Of a stretch of 64,000 nt of DNA, positions 16,170 to 25,118 are shown piece after piece. Position numbers and translations under genes: made by a program. Below the pieces are notes generated by a model. It saw nothing but the letters and a program-made list of their open reading frames with translations. It was not told the DNA's origin and ran no database searches. Positions within the stretch are counted from its first letter, which is position 1. Each line of letters starts with the position of its first letter. The DNA is from Paenibacillus agri (GTDB taxonomy: Bacteria > Bacillota > Bacilli > Paenibacillales > Paenibacillaceae): positions 62,001 to 126,000 of the forward strand of contig NZ_JABWCS010000220.1 in assembly GCF_013359945.1 (NCBI RefSeq), read 5' to 3'.

Positions 16170-17312
16170 ATGATCGCAGCAACTGATTCGCTGAATGCGG
16201 AGGTCTGGCACCGTAAAATAATGAATGGGTATTGGATTGTGTTGGCTTTCATGCTGATCGCCCAAGTTCTCTTTGTGCTGTGTGCGGATCAGCTTAGACT
16301 GAAGAGTAGTCCAGGGACTGAAAGCGGCTATTTGTTCATTGCTTCCAATATCCTGATTGTTATTTGTGTGGCTTCTGCGGAGATTTGGCTGCGTTCCACC
16401 TTGCAGTATAACAAGCAAGCCATTGTTGGCTGCGGTTTTATCATTTCTTATTTATTTTATTTTGTAATAGAGCCTTTTGTGGACGGTGCCCAGATGGCGC
16501 TGATGATGCCGATCATGATTTCGTTAATTTATTTTGATCGTAAGCTTCTGTACACATTGGGCCTTTTTAGCATTTTCTTTTACGCTGCGGTATATTTCGG
16601 GCTGGAACGAGTGTACTTGAAGAAACCGTTGCTCGAATTTATTGCTATGGAGTTTGTTTTCTTACTCTTTTTGCTTATGGCACGGGCTGTGATTATAAGG
16701 TCGAAGGAAACCGGGGAATACTTGGAGCAGCTGACGAAATCGGAACAAGGCCTGCTGGTAGAGCGGGCTATTTCGGACAAGCTGTTGAAGATTGATGCGC
16801 TGACTGGGTTGTACAATCACAAGACCTTTCATGAATACCTTGATTCTTTGCTGGAACAGTGTGAGAACAACGGGCTAATGCTGCAACTAGCGTTGTTTGA
16901 TATTGATAACTTCAAGCGGGTGAACGATACTTACGGGCATTGGGTCGGTGATTTGGTGCTGAAGGAAGTCGCAGCCAAAGTGGGCGGGAAGATCGGGCTT
17001 AATGATTTTGCGGCGCGTTACGGCGGAGAAGAGTTTGCGGTTATTTTTACAGACCGGAACTGTTCTGAAGCTTACAGTGCAGCAGAGGAGCTGCGGTTAA
17101 CCATCGAGCAGATGGAGCATCCCTATGCGGGCGGCCATCCTATAACGGTTAGTATCGGTTTATGCCGTTATCAGCTTGGCGACGGTAAGGAACAGTTGTT
17201 TCGCAAGACGGATGATGCGTTGTATCAGGCGAAAAGATCCGGCAAGAACAGAGTCGTTACATCTTCTGTTGATCCACAAGAAGCTAATATCCTGTCCTAC
17301 GGACGAATATGA
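16170..17312 (+). CDS. Six-helix membrane diguanylate cyclase (GGEEF)
   Basis: The protein has 380 residues. Six predicted membrane helices between about 21 and 174 form a MASE-like sensor. A short coiled linker leads to a GGDEF domain (about 205-365) with the active-site loop RYGGEEF (283-289) intact, so cyclic di-GMP synthesis is expected. The position of the RxxD inhibitory site reads GLND, so the Arg is missing. The ATG has AGGGG about six bases upstream. The 244-base gap upstream is AT-rich without a clear operator. It is the second cyclase gene in the window, with a different sensor. Confidence 0.86.
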   Translation: MIAATDSLNAEVWHRKIMNGYWIVLAFMLIAQVLFVLCADQLRLKSSPGTESGYLFIASNILIVICVASAEIWLRSTLQYNKQAIVGCGFIISYLFYFVIEPFVDGAQMALMMPIMISLIYFDRKLLYTLGLFSIFFYAAVYFGLERVYLKKPLLEFIAMEFVFLLFLLMARAVIIRSKETGEYLEQLTKSEQGLLVERAISDKLLKIDALTGLYNHKTFHEYLDSLLEQCENNGLMLQLALFDIDNFKRVNDTYGHWVGDLVLKEVAAKVGGKIGLNDFAARYGGEEFAVIFTDRNCSEAYSAAEELRLTIEQMEHPYAGGHPITVSIGLCRYQLGDGKEQLFRKTDDALYQAKRSGKNRVVTSSVDPQEANILSYGRI

Positions 17313-17352
17313 ACAGCCCCCCTCTCCGGTGTAACCGGAAGAGGGGGGCTGT
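17313..17352. terminator. Strong hairpin between convergent genes
   Basis: ACAGCCCCCCTCT-CCGG and CCGGAAGAGGGGGGCTGT pair over a five-base loop. There is no long T run on either side, but the stem sits directly between two convergent stops. Confidence 0.7.
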
Positions 17353-17372
17353 ATTCGCGCTTGAGGCGATCG

Positions 17373-17720
17373 TTATTTAGCAGCTTCAAACGGTGTGGAT
17401 ACCGGCAGGAACAGGTCGATAATACCGATGACCAGAGCTGCCAGAATCGCGCCAAGAATGGTAACACTAACACCGCTGACTACAAACTGCGCGATCCAGA
17501 TAACTAGCGCGCTGACGAGAAAACCGACAATACCCCGACCAAACGGCGTCGCTTTTCTGCCGAAAATCCCTTCGACCACCCAGCCAAGCAGGGCAATCAC
17601 AAGTGCCAGAACCAAAGCGCTCCAGAAGCCGCCGATGGTGAATTGGGGAACAATCCAGCCGACGATGAGCAAGACAATCGCTGATACAACAAAACGGACT
17701 ACATGACCTAAAAATCTCAC
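17373..17720 (-). CDS. Phage-holin-family / YvlD-like small membrane protein
   Basis: The protein has 115 residues and four hydrophobic helices with a central polar loop (GIFGRKATPFGRG). This is the pattern of the PF04020 YvlD-like family, often labelled phage holin family, although chromosomal members are not phage genes. In Bacillus, yvlD sits in an envelope-stress operon. Here it stands alone. The start has AAAGGAGG upstream. Function is not known in detail. A link to envelope stress would be inference from family members. Confidence 0.75.
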   Translation of the reverse strand: MRFLGHVVRFVVSAIVLLIVGWIVPQFTIGGFWSALVLALVIALLGWVVEGIFGRKATPFGRGIVGFLVSALVIWIAQFVVSGVSVTILGAILAALVIGIIDLFLPVSTPFEAAK

Positions 17721-17873
17721 TGGTTTAACCTCCTTTGGCTCAAGCTAAGGATATGTGCAGTTGTTATTATGACCCGGATACGGAATTGTTATGTTGGGAA
17801 ACGATACCCAAATAGCGAAAATCGCCCATATTCGGTATAATGGAATCATCTATGAAGGGAGTTGTGACTGTAA

Positions 17874-20240
17874 TTGGACGACAAAATTTTGCATACGCTT
17901 GAATATCGCAAGATTTTAAATAAATTAATGCAATATACGCAGACCTCGATGGGGCGTGAAATGGCGGAACAGCTAAGACCTTCCGGTGATTTTGAAGGCG
18001 TTAAGCTGCTGCTGAAGGCTACCGATGAAGCTGCCAACGTGGATCGTCTGAAGGGCATTCCATCGTTTGGCGGAATTACCGACATCAAGGCGGCGCTGAA
18101 GCGGGCGTCTATTGGTGGACTGCTTGGAACGCATGAACTGCTTTCTGTCGGCTTCACAATTGGCGGAGCACGCAGAATCAAGCGTTTTTTGGCTGCAATG
18201 CATGAGGATGAGGCTGTTGAATCTTTGTTTGCCCTCAGTGATCTTTTGTCAGAGCAGAAGCATGTAGAAGATGCCATCCGCGCGTGTATTGACGAGAATG
18301 CTGATGTGATGGATTCCGCCAGCCCTGAGCTGGCGAATATCCGCCGCGAGCTGCGCGGGGGCGAGGCCAGAATTCGCGAAAAGCTGGACTCCATGATCCG
18401 CTCCTCCTCGGTATCCAAGATGCTGCAGGATCAGCTCGTCACGATCCGCGGCGACCGATTCGTAATTCCGGTCAAAGCCGAATACCGCGCTCACTTTGGT
18501 GGTATTGTGCATGACCAATCCGGTTCCGGTGCGACCCTGTTCATTGAGCCTGAATCCATTGTGGCGATGAACAACAAGCTGCGGGAGACACGGCTTCGTG
18601 AGGAGCGGGAAGTGGAGATTATTCTGCACCGGTTAACGGCTCTGGTCGGTGACATCGCGGAAGAGATGACATACGATGTCGATATTCTGGCCGAACTGGA
18701 TTTTATATTTGCCAAAGCTCGTCTGGCCCGGGATATGAAGGCTTCCCAGCCGCGAATGAATGACCGGGGATACCTCAAGCTGCGCAAGGGGCGTCATCCG
18801 CTGATCCCGGCAGAGCATGTAGTGCCGCTGGATGTGGAACTCGGGAACCAGTACAGCACGATTATCGTTACCGGACCAAATACCGGCGGTAAGACCGTGA
18901 CCTTGAAGACGATTGGGCTGCTGAGTCTGATGTCCATGTCTGGTCTGTTCATCCCGGCGGAGGAAGGCAGCCAGATGTGCGTGTTTGACGCAATCTATGC
19001 TGACATTGGCGATGAGCAGAGTATTGAGCAGAGTCTTAGTACCTTCTCCAGCCATATGACTAATATTATTTCCATACTGCGCAAAATGACTCCGAAGAGC
19101 CTCATCCTTCTGGACGAAGTCGGTGCGGGTACGGACCCGGCGGAAGGATCGGCGCTGGCTATCGCGATTCTGGAGAACATCCACCGGACGGAATGCCGGA
19201 TGGTGGCGACTACCCACTATAGCGAGCTCAAGGCCTACGCTTACGAGCGCAAAGGGGTCATCAACGCCAGTATGGAGTTTGATGTACAGAGCCTTAGCCC
19301 GACATATCGGTTGCTGGTCGGCGTGCCTGGACGAAGCAACGCATTTGCGATAGCAGAGCGCCTCGGCTTGCCGAGTGCTATTCTGGAGCATGCGCGCGGC
19401 GAGGTCAAGGAAGAGGATCTGCGCGTAGAGCATATGATCGCTTCCCTCGAAGAGAACCGCCTTGGCGCGGAGAACGAGCGGGAGAAGGCGGAGCATATCC
19501 GCCGTGAAGCCGAGGAGTTCCGCAGTAAACAGAAGCAGGAACTGGAGAAGCTGGAGAGCCAGCGCGACAAGCGTCTGGAGAAGGCCGAGAAGGAAGCCAG
19601 CGATATTCTGGACAAAGCGCGCAAAGAAGCTGAACAGATCATTAGTGATCTGCGCAAGCTGGCGCTGGAGGAAGGTGCTTCGGTTAAGGAGCATAAGCTG
19701 ATCGAGGCCCGGCGCCGTCTGGATGAAGCTGAGCCCGCGCCGCGCAAGAAAGCAGCTTCCCGCACAGCGGTCAAGCCGCCCAGGCAGATTGGACCTGGAG
19801 ACGAAGTGCGGGTTTACAGCCTGAATCAGAAGGGTCATGTTGTGGAAATGAGCGGTTCCAAGGAAGCAGTAGTGCAGCTAGGCATTATGAAGATGAAGGT
19901 GCAGCTGGATGATCTGGAACTGGTCGCTGCCCAGAAATCGGGCAATCCCACGCCACTGCGGCAAGCTACGACCGTCAAGCGTACGCGCGACGAGAATATC
20001 CGCAGGGAGCTGGATCTGCGCGGGGCCAATCTAGAGGAAGCGCTGCTGGAGACGGATCGCTTCATCGACGAGGCGTTCCTCGGCAACCTGGGCCAAATTG
20101 CGATTATTCACGGCAAGGGAACCGGGGTATTGCGGTCAGGCATTCATGATTACCTTCGCAAGCACCGGAATGTTAAGAGCTACCGTCTAGGCAATTATAA
20201 TGAAGGCGGAGCAGGCGTGACGGTAGCCGAGCTGCAATAG
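17874..20240 (+). CDS. mutS2: Endonuclease MutS2 with C-terminal Smr domain
   Basis: The protein has 788 residues, the usual length. The MutS-type core with clamp helices is followed by an ATPase with Walker A GPNTGGKT (about 334-341) and Walker B LILLDEVGAGTD (about 412). A long charged coiled segment (about 515-640) follows. The C-terminal Smr nuclease domain begins near 712 with LDLRG and carries HGKGTG. Family roles are anti-recombination and rescue of collided ribosomes. The start is TTG, because a TTG further upstream runs into a stop and no ATG fits. AAGGGAG lies about 12 bases before it. A perfect TATAAT is at 17836-17841. In Bacillus cvpA and polX lie between zapA and mutS2, but they are absent here. 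Confidence 0.95.
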   Translation: MDDKILHTLEYRKILNKLMQYTQTSMGREMAEQLRPSGDFEGVKLLLKATDEAANVDRLKGIPSFGGITDIKAALKRASIGGLLGTHELLSVGFTIGGARRIKRFLAAMHEDEAVESLFALSDLLSEQKHVEDAIRACIDENADVMDSASPELANIRRELRGGEARIREKLDSMIRSSSVSKMLQDQLVTIRGDRFVIPVKAEYRAHFGGIVHDQSGSGATLFIEPESIVAMNNKLRETRLREEREVEIILHRLTALVGDIAEEMTYDVDILAELDFIFAKARLARDMKASQPRMNDRGYLKLRKGRHPLIPAEHVVPLDVELGNQYSTIIVTGPNTGGKTVTLKTIGLLSLMSMSGLFIPAEEGSQMCVFDAIYADIGDEQSIEQSLSTFSSHMTNIISILRKMTPKSLILLDEVGAGTDPAEGSALAIAILENIHRTECRMVATTHYSELKAYAYERKGVINASMEFDVQSLSPTYRLLVGVPGRSNAFAIAERLGLPSAILEHARGEVKEEDLRVEHMIASLEENRLGAENEREKAEHIRREAEEFRSKQKQELEKLESQRDKRLEKAEKEASDILDKARKEAEQIISDLRKLALEEGASVKEHKLIEARRRLDEAEPAPRKKAASRTAVKPPRQIGPGDEVRVYSLNQKGHVVEMSGSKEAVVQLGIMKMKVQLDDLELVAAQKSGNPTPLRQATTVKRTRDENIRRELDLRGANLEEALLETDRFIDEAFLGNLGQIAIIHGKGTGVLRSGIHDYLRKHRNVKSYRLGNYNEGGAGVTVAELQ

Positions 20241-20267
20241 CGAAGGAACCATGTGGAGGAGAGAAGG

Positions 20268-20693
20268 GTGAGCATGCAGGAAAATGTTGATCTTTTGCTG
20301 AGGCATCCGCTGGGGTCGCTGCTTGGCTACTTCACCGTAGCAATCTTGGGGCTGGTTGTATTCCTCTCCTTTTTTGAAATGGTGACGAAGTATAACTGCT
20401 GGGAAGAAATTCGCAAAGGAAATGTAGCGGCGGCCATGGCAACGGGAGGCAAAATCTTCGGAATTTGCAACATCCTCCGTTTCAGCATCCAGGCCGGGGC
20501 TTCGATTTACGAGACGATGAAATGGTCGGTTGTGGGCTTTTTGTTGCTGCTGTTGGCCTATTTTCTCTTTGAGTTCCTAACGCCCGTATTTTCTATTGAT
20601 GAGGAGATTGCCGCAGACAACCGGGCCGTAGGCTTGACCGCACTGCTGATCTCGGTATCCTTATCGTATGTTATTGGAGCTTCCATCATGTAG
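20268..20693 (+). CDS. DUF350 membrane protein
   Basis: The protein has about 141 residues, with four membrane helices and the DUF350 pattern (helix, YNCWEEIRKGNVAAAMATGGKIFGI, helix, then DEEIAADNRAVGLTA). The repeated AA-(M/L) loops between helices are typical. Function is unknown, although members often sit near envelope or redox genes. GTG at 20268 is chosen because GGAGGA ends seven bases before it. ATG at 20274 is the alternative. It lies close behind mutS2 and nine bases before a tiny membrane peptide gene. Confidence 0.8.
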   Translation: MSMQENVDLLLRHPLGSLLGYFTVAILGLVVFLSFFEMVTKYNCWEEIRKGNVAAAMATGGKIFGICNILRFSIQAGASIYETMKWSVVGFLLLLLAYFLFEFLTPVFSIDEEIAADNRAVGLTALLISVSLSYVIGASIM

Positions 20694-20702
20694 GAGGAAA
20701 CC

Positions 20703-20783
20703 ATGAAGATTTTAACCCGGGTCCTGTTTGGTTGCGCCGTTGCTTTTTTGCTCGGTGGCATCATATATCTGACGATTAATTAA
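20703..20783 (+). CDS. 26-residue single-helix membrane peptide
   Basis: ATG is preceded by AGGAGGAAACC, an excellent ribosome site that starts at the DUF350 stop codon. The 26 codons encode a Lys/Arg start followed by one hydrophobic helix (LFGCAVAFLLGGIIYL). Size, spacing and the site make a real small membrane protein likely, perhaps a partner of the DUF350 protein. No family is recognised. Confidence 0.6.
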   Translation: MKILTRVLFGCAVAFLLGGIIYLTIN

Positions 20784-20815
20784 ATATCAAGCATGTTAAG
20801 AAGGAGATTTTAAAG

Positions 20816-21352
20816 ATGGAAACGACTGTATGCCCTTGGTGTGATACCGAAATTGTGTGGGATGAAGAATTCGGACCCGAGGAGTATTGCCCGCACTGCA
20901 ACAATGAGCTGAAAGGCTACCGGACAGTGAATGTCACCAGTGACGATCTGGAGGACGAGCTGGAAGTGAAAGAGGACACGGACGAAGAGTCTGTGAATGA
21001 CGAAGACCTGTGGGATGACAGTGAAAAGGATGGCGTAGTGCCTATTTTCAACACACTGGAACAATTCCGGGACGATTACGATCTCCAGAAGTATGAACAG
21101 AACAGCTCTGCTATTCTGGCGCAGCAAGAAGAAGCACCGGAATGCCCGCAGTGCCATGAATTGCTGTTGCTTGCTGGAACACAGGAAGTGAAGGAGTTCG
21201 ATCCTTCGACCCCGGCTGTCCTTGGCGGACCTGTACTGAAGGCCCCGTTCTCACTGAATGTATTCGTCTGCCCGTCTTGCTTCCATGTCCAGCACAATCT
21301 GGCACAGAAGGACCGGGTACAGCTTGTTCGCAATTTGAGCATCGGCAGCTAG
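20816..21352 (+). CDS. Double zinc-ribbon protein of unknown function
   Basis: The protein has 178 residues. An N-terminal ribbon has CPWC (6-9) and CPHC (about 25-28). A C-terminal ribbon has CPQC (about 110) and CPSC (about 150). A very acidic linker (about 40-70) lies between. Two metal-binding CxxC pairs in each half point to zinc. There is no catalytic domain. The ribosome site AAGGAG is present. It lies in the same direction as DUF350 and the small peptide, so it may be in the mutS2 transcription unit. Confidence 0.7.
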   Translation: METTVCPWCDTEIVWDEEFGPEEYCPHCNNELKGYRTVNVTSDDLEDELEVKEDTDEESVNDEDLWDDSEKDGVVPIFNTLEQFRDDYDLQKYEQNSSAILAQQEEAPECPQCHELLLLAGTQEVKEFDPSTPAVLGGPVLKAPFSLNVFVCPSCFHVQHNLAQKDRVQLVRNLSIGS

Positions 21353-21420
21353 GGAATTGATCAATTCCTGCCTGTATGGGCATGATATTCAGGATCATGG
21401 CTATAGGCAGGGGGACAATC

Positions 21421-22632
21421 ATGAAGGCTGCATCAACAAAGGTTCAGGCTTCGCTGCTGCTGGGAGTGAACGGTTTGTTTTTACTGGCGGGAGCGTTGTC
21501 GGGTACGTTTCTTAACGTTTATTTATGGAAAAGCCGTCAGGATTACATGATGATCGGCTGGTTCACCGTGGCCCAGCAGATTGCGCTGGGCCTTAGTTTT
21601 TGGCTTGCAGGTAAATGGGTCAAGGAGCGCAACAAGATGAACGCTCTGCGGACCGGCATTGCCGTTTCAGGTCTTTTTTATCTGATCGTGCTGGGAATTG
21701 GCGGAAATGCGATTCAGTATATCTGGCCGCTAGGCCTGCTCCTGGGTGTGGCTATCGGATTATTCTGGCTAGCTTTTAATATCGTCTATTTCGAGATTAC
21801 GGATGCCGCAAACCGTGACTTCTGGAACGGCTGGATGGGACTCTTGGGCTCGCTGACAGGGATAGTTGGACCTTGGGCTTCAGGGAGGTTAATCTCTTCT
21901 TTATCCGGAGACCGCGGTTATCGGATCGTATTTATGATCTCGCTCGGTATCTACGGAGCAGCGGTAGGGCTAAGCTTTTTTCTCAAAAAGCGCAAGAGCG
22001 AGGCGGATTACGGTTGGCTGGAGCCATGGCGGCAGCTGAAGGGTTCAGGCCAGTGGCGAAGAGTGGCTGCAGGTCTTTTTTTTCAGGGCTTGCGAGAAGG
22101 GGTCTTCTCGTTTCTAATTGGTTTGCTGGTCTTTGTTGCCGCTAAGGAAGAGAGCAAACTCGGTCAGTTTGCACTGGTTACATCTGCAGTCTCGTTAGTT
22201 AGTTACTGGATTGCAGGTAAGTTCTTTAAGCCCACATACCGGTCTGCCGGTATGCTGATTGGCGGAGTGCTCCTGGTTGGAGTGATTACGCCGCTGCTGT
22301 GGCAGGTGAACTACGGAACTTTATTGATCATGGGAATGGGTACCTCGCTGTTTATTCCGTTGTATATGCTGCCGATGACATCAACCAGCTTTGATCTGAT
22401 TGGAGCATCTGAAGAAAGCGTGAGCAATCGGGTGGAGCTTGTCGTGCTGCGGGAGTTAAGTTTGATGTGTGGCAGAATACTGGGTATCCTGGTGTTCATT
22501 GCTGTGTTGTCTGTCAACCGATCTCCGCGTACGATAACAGTGCTGCTGTTGGTGCTTGGGTTTGCACCGCTGGGGAGCTGGCTGGTCCTTAGGCGTTCTT
22601 TGTCCCGTCAGGAGGACAGGCATCCGGTCTAA
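21421..22632 (+). CDS. Major facilitator superfamily transporter
   Basis: The protein has 403 residues with about twelve hydrophobic helices and a central cytoplasmic loop (LKKRKSEADYGWLEPW). This is the size and pattern of an MFS carrier, probably drug or small-solute efflux. Start ATG 21421 has AGGGGG eight bases upstream. An earlier in-frame ATG at 21376 has no site and would add a non-hydrophobic tail. Substrate cannot be told. A DcuS-like kinase gene follows after 35 bases. Confidence 0.8.
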   Translation: MKAASTKVQASLLLGVNGLFLLAGALSGTFLNVYLWKSRQDYMMIGWFTVAQQIALGLSFWLAGKWVKERNKMNALRTGIAVSGLFYLIVLGIGGNAIQYIWPLGLLLGVAIGLFWLAFNIVYFEITDAANRDFWNGWMGLLGSLTGIVGPWASGRLISSLSGDRGYRIVFMISLGIYGAAVGLSFFLKKRKSEADYGWLEPWRQLKGSGQWRRVAAGLFFQGLREGVFSFLIGLLVFVAAKEESKLGQFALVTSAVSLVSYWIAGKFFKPTYRSAGMLIGGVLLVGVITPLLWQVNYGTLLIMGMGTSLFIPLYMLPMTSTSFDLIGASEESVSNRVELVVLRELSLMCGRILGILVFIAVLSVNRSPRTITVLLLVLGFAPLGSWLVLRRSLSRQEDRHPV

Positions 22633-22667
22633 AACGTTTTATTTTATTGTTATGGGAGAGGCCTACA

Positions 22668-24281
22668 TTGGTCAAAAGAAAACGGATTAACAGCATGGTG
22701 ACGACGATTGCCATCATGGTGTCCGCAGTGGTGTTTTCCGTACTGCTTGTACTGTATATTATCTTCATTAATCATATTTTACCCCAGACCCGGAAAGCAT
22801 TGGAGGGTAAGGCCCTAAGCATCGCCCACACAGTTGCCCTGACACCGCTGGTGTCCAAAGGCCTGGAGGAGGGTGTAAGCAAGGATATTCAAGCTTATAC
22901 GGGCAAAATCGCTCGTCGCAATGATAGTCTGTTCGTAGTGGTACTAGATATGAAGAGTATCCGCTACTCGCATCCCGATCCAGCCCTTATTGGCAAGCCT
23001 TTTGTTGGCGGAGGACAGGAATTTGCGATGCAGGGCGAGGACAGCATTTCGGTGGGCTGGGGGACAATGGGCAAATCCTTGCGCGCATTCGTGCCGGTAT
23101 ATAACGACAAAGGACATCAGGTTGGAGTTGTTGTCGTCGGCTTCTCCATGAAACGGGTACATGATATTATAAAGAAAAACGAGTGGACCATCATCTTGAT
23201 CCTGTTATCCGGGGCCCTGCTTGGCACTTTAGGCGCTATTGTGCTTGGGAAAAAGATTAAGAAGATGATGTTCGGGATGGAGCCATCGGAAATTTCAAGA
23301 CTGCTGGAAGAACGCAGTGCCATGCTGCAATCAGCCCGTGAGGGCATCATTGCCATAGACGCTGAGGCGCGAATCACGTTGATTAATGTGGAAGCAGAAC
23401 GACTGTTAACGGCTGCCGGAATTACCGGAAAGGCCTTGGAATCATACATAGATGATTATTGGCCAGCTCTGCGCCTGGATAAGGTCTTGAAATCAGGCGA
23501 TGTGAAGCTGGATGAAGAAATTGACCTGAATGGGATCTCTCTGCTGGCTAACAGTTTGCCGATTCGTGTGGGTGGCGAGATTGTTGGAGCGATCGTCACT
23601 TTCAGAGATATGACTGAAATTACCCAACTTGCAGCGCAGTTATCCGGGATATCCGTTTACGCGGATGCGCTGCGGGCAGGTGCACACGAATATATGAACA
23701 AACTGCATGTCATTTTGGGTATGACCCATATGGGAATGTATGATGAACTGCAGCAGTATATTTCCGGAACGGTAAGCAATTACCAGAGCGAGATTGGTTC
23801 CATCACAAGAGCAATCAAAGATCCGGTTATGGCGGGATTTCTGCTAGGGAAATTAAGCAGGGCCCGCGAGGACGGCATTAACCTTGTGCTGGAGGAAGAC
23901 AGCTATCTGCCGGAGTCAGCCCAAGCGGAGATAACCCATGAGTTGATCACGATTGCCGGCAATCTGCTGGACAATGCAAGGGATGCCCTAAGCGATATGA
24001 CGTCTGAAAACAAGGAAATACGGCTGGCCTTTTACTATGACGAAGGCCGTTTGATCTGTATAGTCAGGGATAACGGTCCCGGCATACCGGAACCGCTGCA
24101 AGAGAATATCTATACGCAGGGCTTCTCCACAAAAGGGGAGAACCGGGGGATGGGACTCCATCTGGTCCGGCGAAGTGTGAATAAACTGAACGGACATTTG
24201 CAGTTGCTTCCCGGTCATGATCCAGGAACAGTTTTTGTGGTAAATGTGCCGTATTTGACTAAAGGTGATGAGTCTAGATGA
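22668..24281 (+). CDS. DcuS/CitA-family sensor histidine kinase
   Basis: The protein has about 537 residues. Two membrane helices (about 10-33 and 172-194) flank a periplasmic-type sCache domain with the carboxylate-binding pattern RYSHPDP...IGKPF and later SLRAFVPVY. A cytoplasmic PAS domain (about 213-325) follows, then the H-box GAHEYMNKLH, N-box GNLLDNARDAL and the ATP-lid motif DNGPGIP with RGMGLHL. The family senses citrate or C4-dicarboxylates. TTG at 22668 is chosen because GGGAGAGG ends seven bases before it. The next gene overlaps by four bases (ATGA) and encodes the cognate regulator. A fumarate-reductase-like flavoprotein lies 2 kb downstream, which fits a dicarboxylate theme, but no dicarboxylate carrier is present. 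Confidence 0.9.
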   Translation: MVKRKRINSMVTTIAIMVSAVVFSVLLVLYIIFINHILPQTRKALEGKALSIAHTVALTPLVSKGLEEGVSKDIQAYTGKIARRNDSLFVVVLDMKSIRYSHPDPALIGKPFVGGGQEFAMQGEDSISVGWGTMGKSLRAFVPVYNDKGHQVGVVVVGFSMKRVHDIIKKNEWTIILILLSGALLGTLGAIVLGKKIKKMMFGMEPSEISRLLEERSAMLQSAREGIIAIDAEARITLINVEAERLLTAAGITGKALESYIDDYWPALRLDKVLKSGDVKLDEEIDLNGISLLANSLPIRVGGEIVGAIVTFRDMTEITQLAAQLSGISVYADALRAGAHEYMNKLHVILGMTHMGMYDELQQYISGTVSNYQSEIGSITRAIKDPVMAGFLLGKLSRAREDGINLVLEEDSYLPESAQAEITHELITIAGNLLDNARDALSDMTSENKEIRLAFYYDEGRLICIVRDNGPGIPEPLQENIYTQGFSTKGENRGMGLHLVRRSVNKLNGHLQLLPGHDPGTVFVVNVPYLTKGDESR

Positions 24282-25006
24282 TTAACGTAATAATCGTGGA
24301 AGATGATCCGATGGTAGCGAAGTTTAACCGGCATTATCTGGAGCAGATGGATGGGTTTCGGTACACGGGATGTGCTGCTTCAGTTGAAGAGGCTAACTTA
24401 CTGCTGGCGAGCCAAAAAGTGGATTTGATTCTTTTGGATATCTATATGCCAAAGAGTAACGGGCTTCAGCTATTATCCTTTTTACGTGAACAAGGAAGTA
24501 CGGTAGATGTGATTGTTATATCGGCAGCCAGTGATAATGTCAGTATCCGCAATGCCTTGCAGCATGGTGCAGTGGATTATCTGATCAAGCCCTTTGAGTT
24601 TGCCCGCTTTCAGGCGGCATTGACCACTTACCGGGAGAACCACCTGCTGATGAGGCATAGGGAAAATCTTAATCAGGAACAATTGGATAAGCTTGTCCGG
24701 CATCGGGGGGAGACAGAGAAGACTCCTGTCGCAGTGTCTACTGCTCCCGTGCTTCCCAAAGGGCTCAGTGAGAGTACCTTGGACAACATCTGGGAGATCA
24801 TCCACAGTCTATCACAAGATTCCTTCTCCACTGACGATATTTCTACAAAGGCTCCTATCTCCAGAATATCGGTGCGCAAGTATTTGATGTATCTGACGGA
24901 GATTGGCGCGTTGTCTATGGAGATCAGCTATGGGGCGATAGGGCGTCCAGTATATATGTACAGGGTAATGCCAGAGGGGCACACAGGTGAATCTCCTAAT
25001 ATATGA
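24278..25006 (+). CDS. DcuR/CitB-family response regulator
   Basis: The protein has 242 residues. The receiver domain has the acidic pair at VEDDP, phosphoacceptor Asp in LLDIYMPKSNG and Lys in YLIKPF. The C-terminal part (about 165-240) has the winged HTH of CitB/DcuR regulators with SRISVRKYLMYL as recognition region. It is overlapped by and paired with the kinase gene. Targets are not visible directly. Confidence 0.92.
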   Translation: MINVIIVEDDPMVAKFNRHYLEQMDGFRYTGCAASVEEANLLLASQKVDLILLDIYMPKSNGLQLLSFLREQGSTVDVIVISAASDNVSIRNALQHGAVDYLIKPFEFARFQAALTTYRENHLLMRHRENLNQEQLDKLVRHRGETEKTPVAVSTAPVLPKGLSESTLDNIWEIIHSLSQDSFSTDDISTKAPISRISVRKYLMYLTEIGALSMEISYGAIGRPVYMYRVMPEGHTGESPNI

Positions 25007-25053
25007 GTGGACAAGGTGTTTGTAAAGAGGCTGTAAAGCCTGAAATTGCGAGA

Positions 25054-25085
25054 ACCCCAGGTCATTACGACCTGGGGCTTCTTTA
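25054..25085 (+). terminator. Terminator of the two-component operon
   Basis: CCCCAGGTC-ATTAC-GACCTGGGG is a perfect nine-base-pair stem followed by CTTCTTT. Confidence 0.85.
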
Positions 25086-25118
25086 AGTGTGTAGAATGGT
25101 ACAGAACGTCGCTCAGGA

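Noticed and set aside
17373..17720. Prophage remnant signalled by the holin-family gene
   Set aside because: The gene is a chromosomal YvlD-like type and no other phage gene is nearby.
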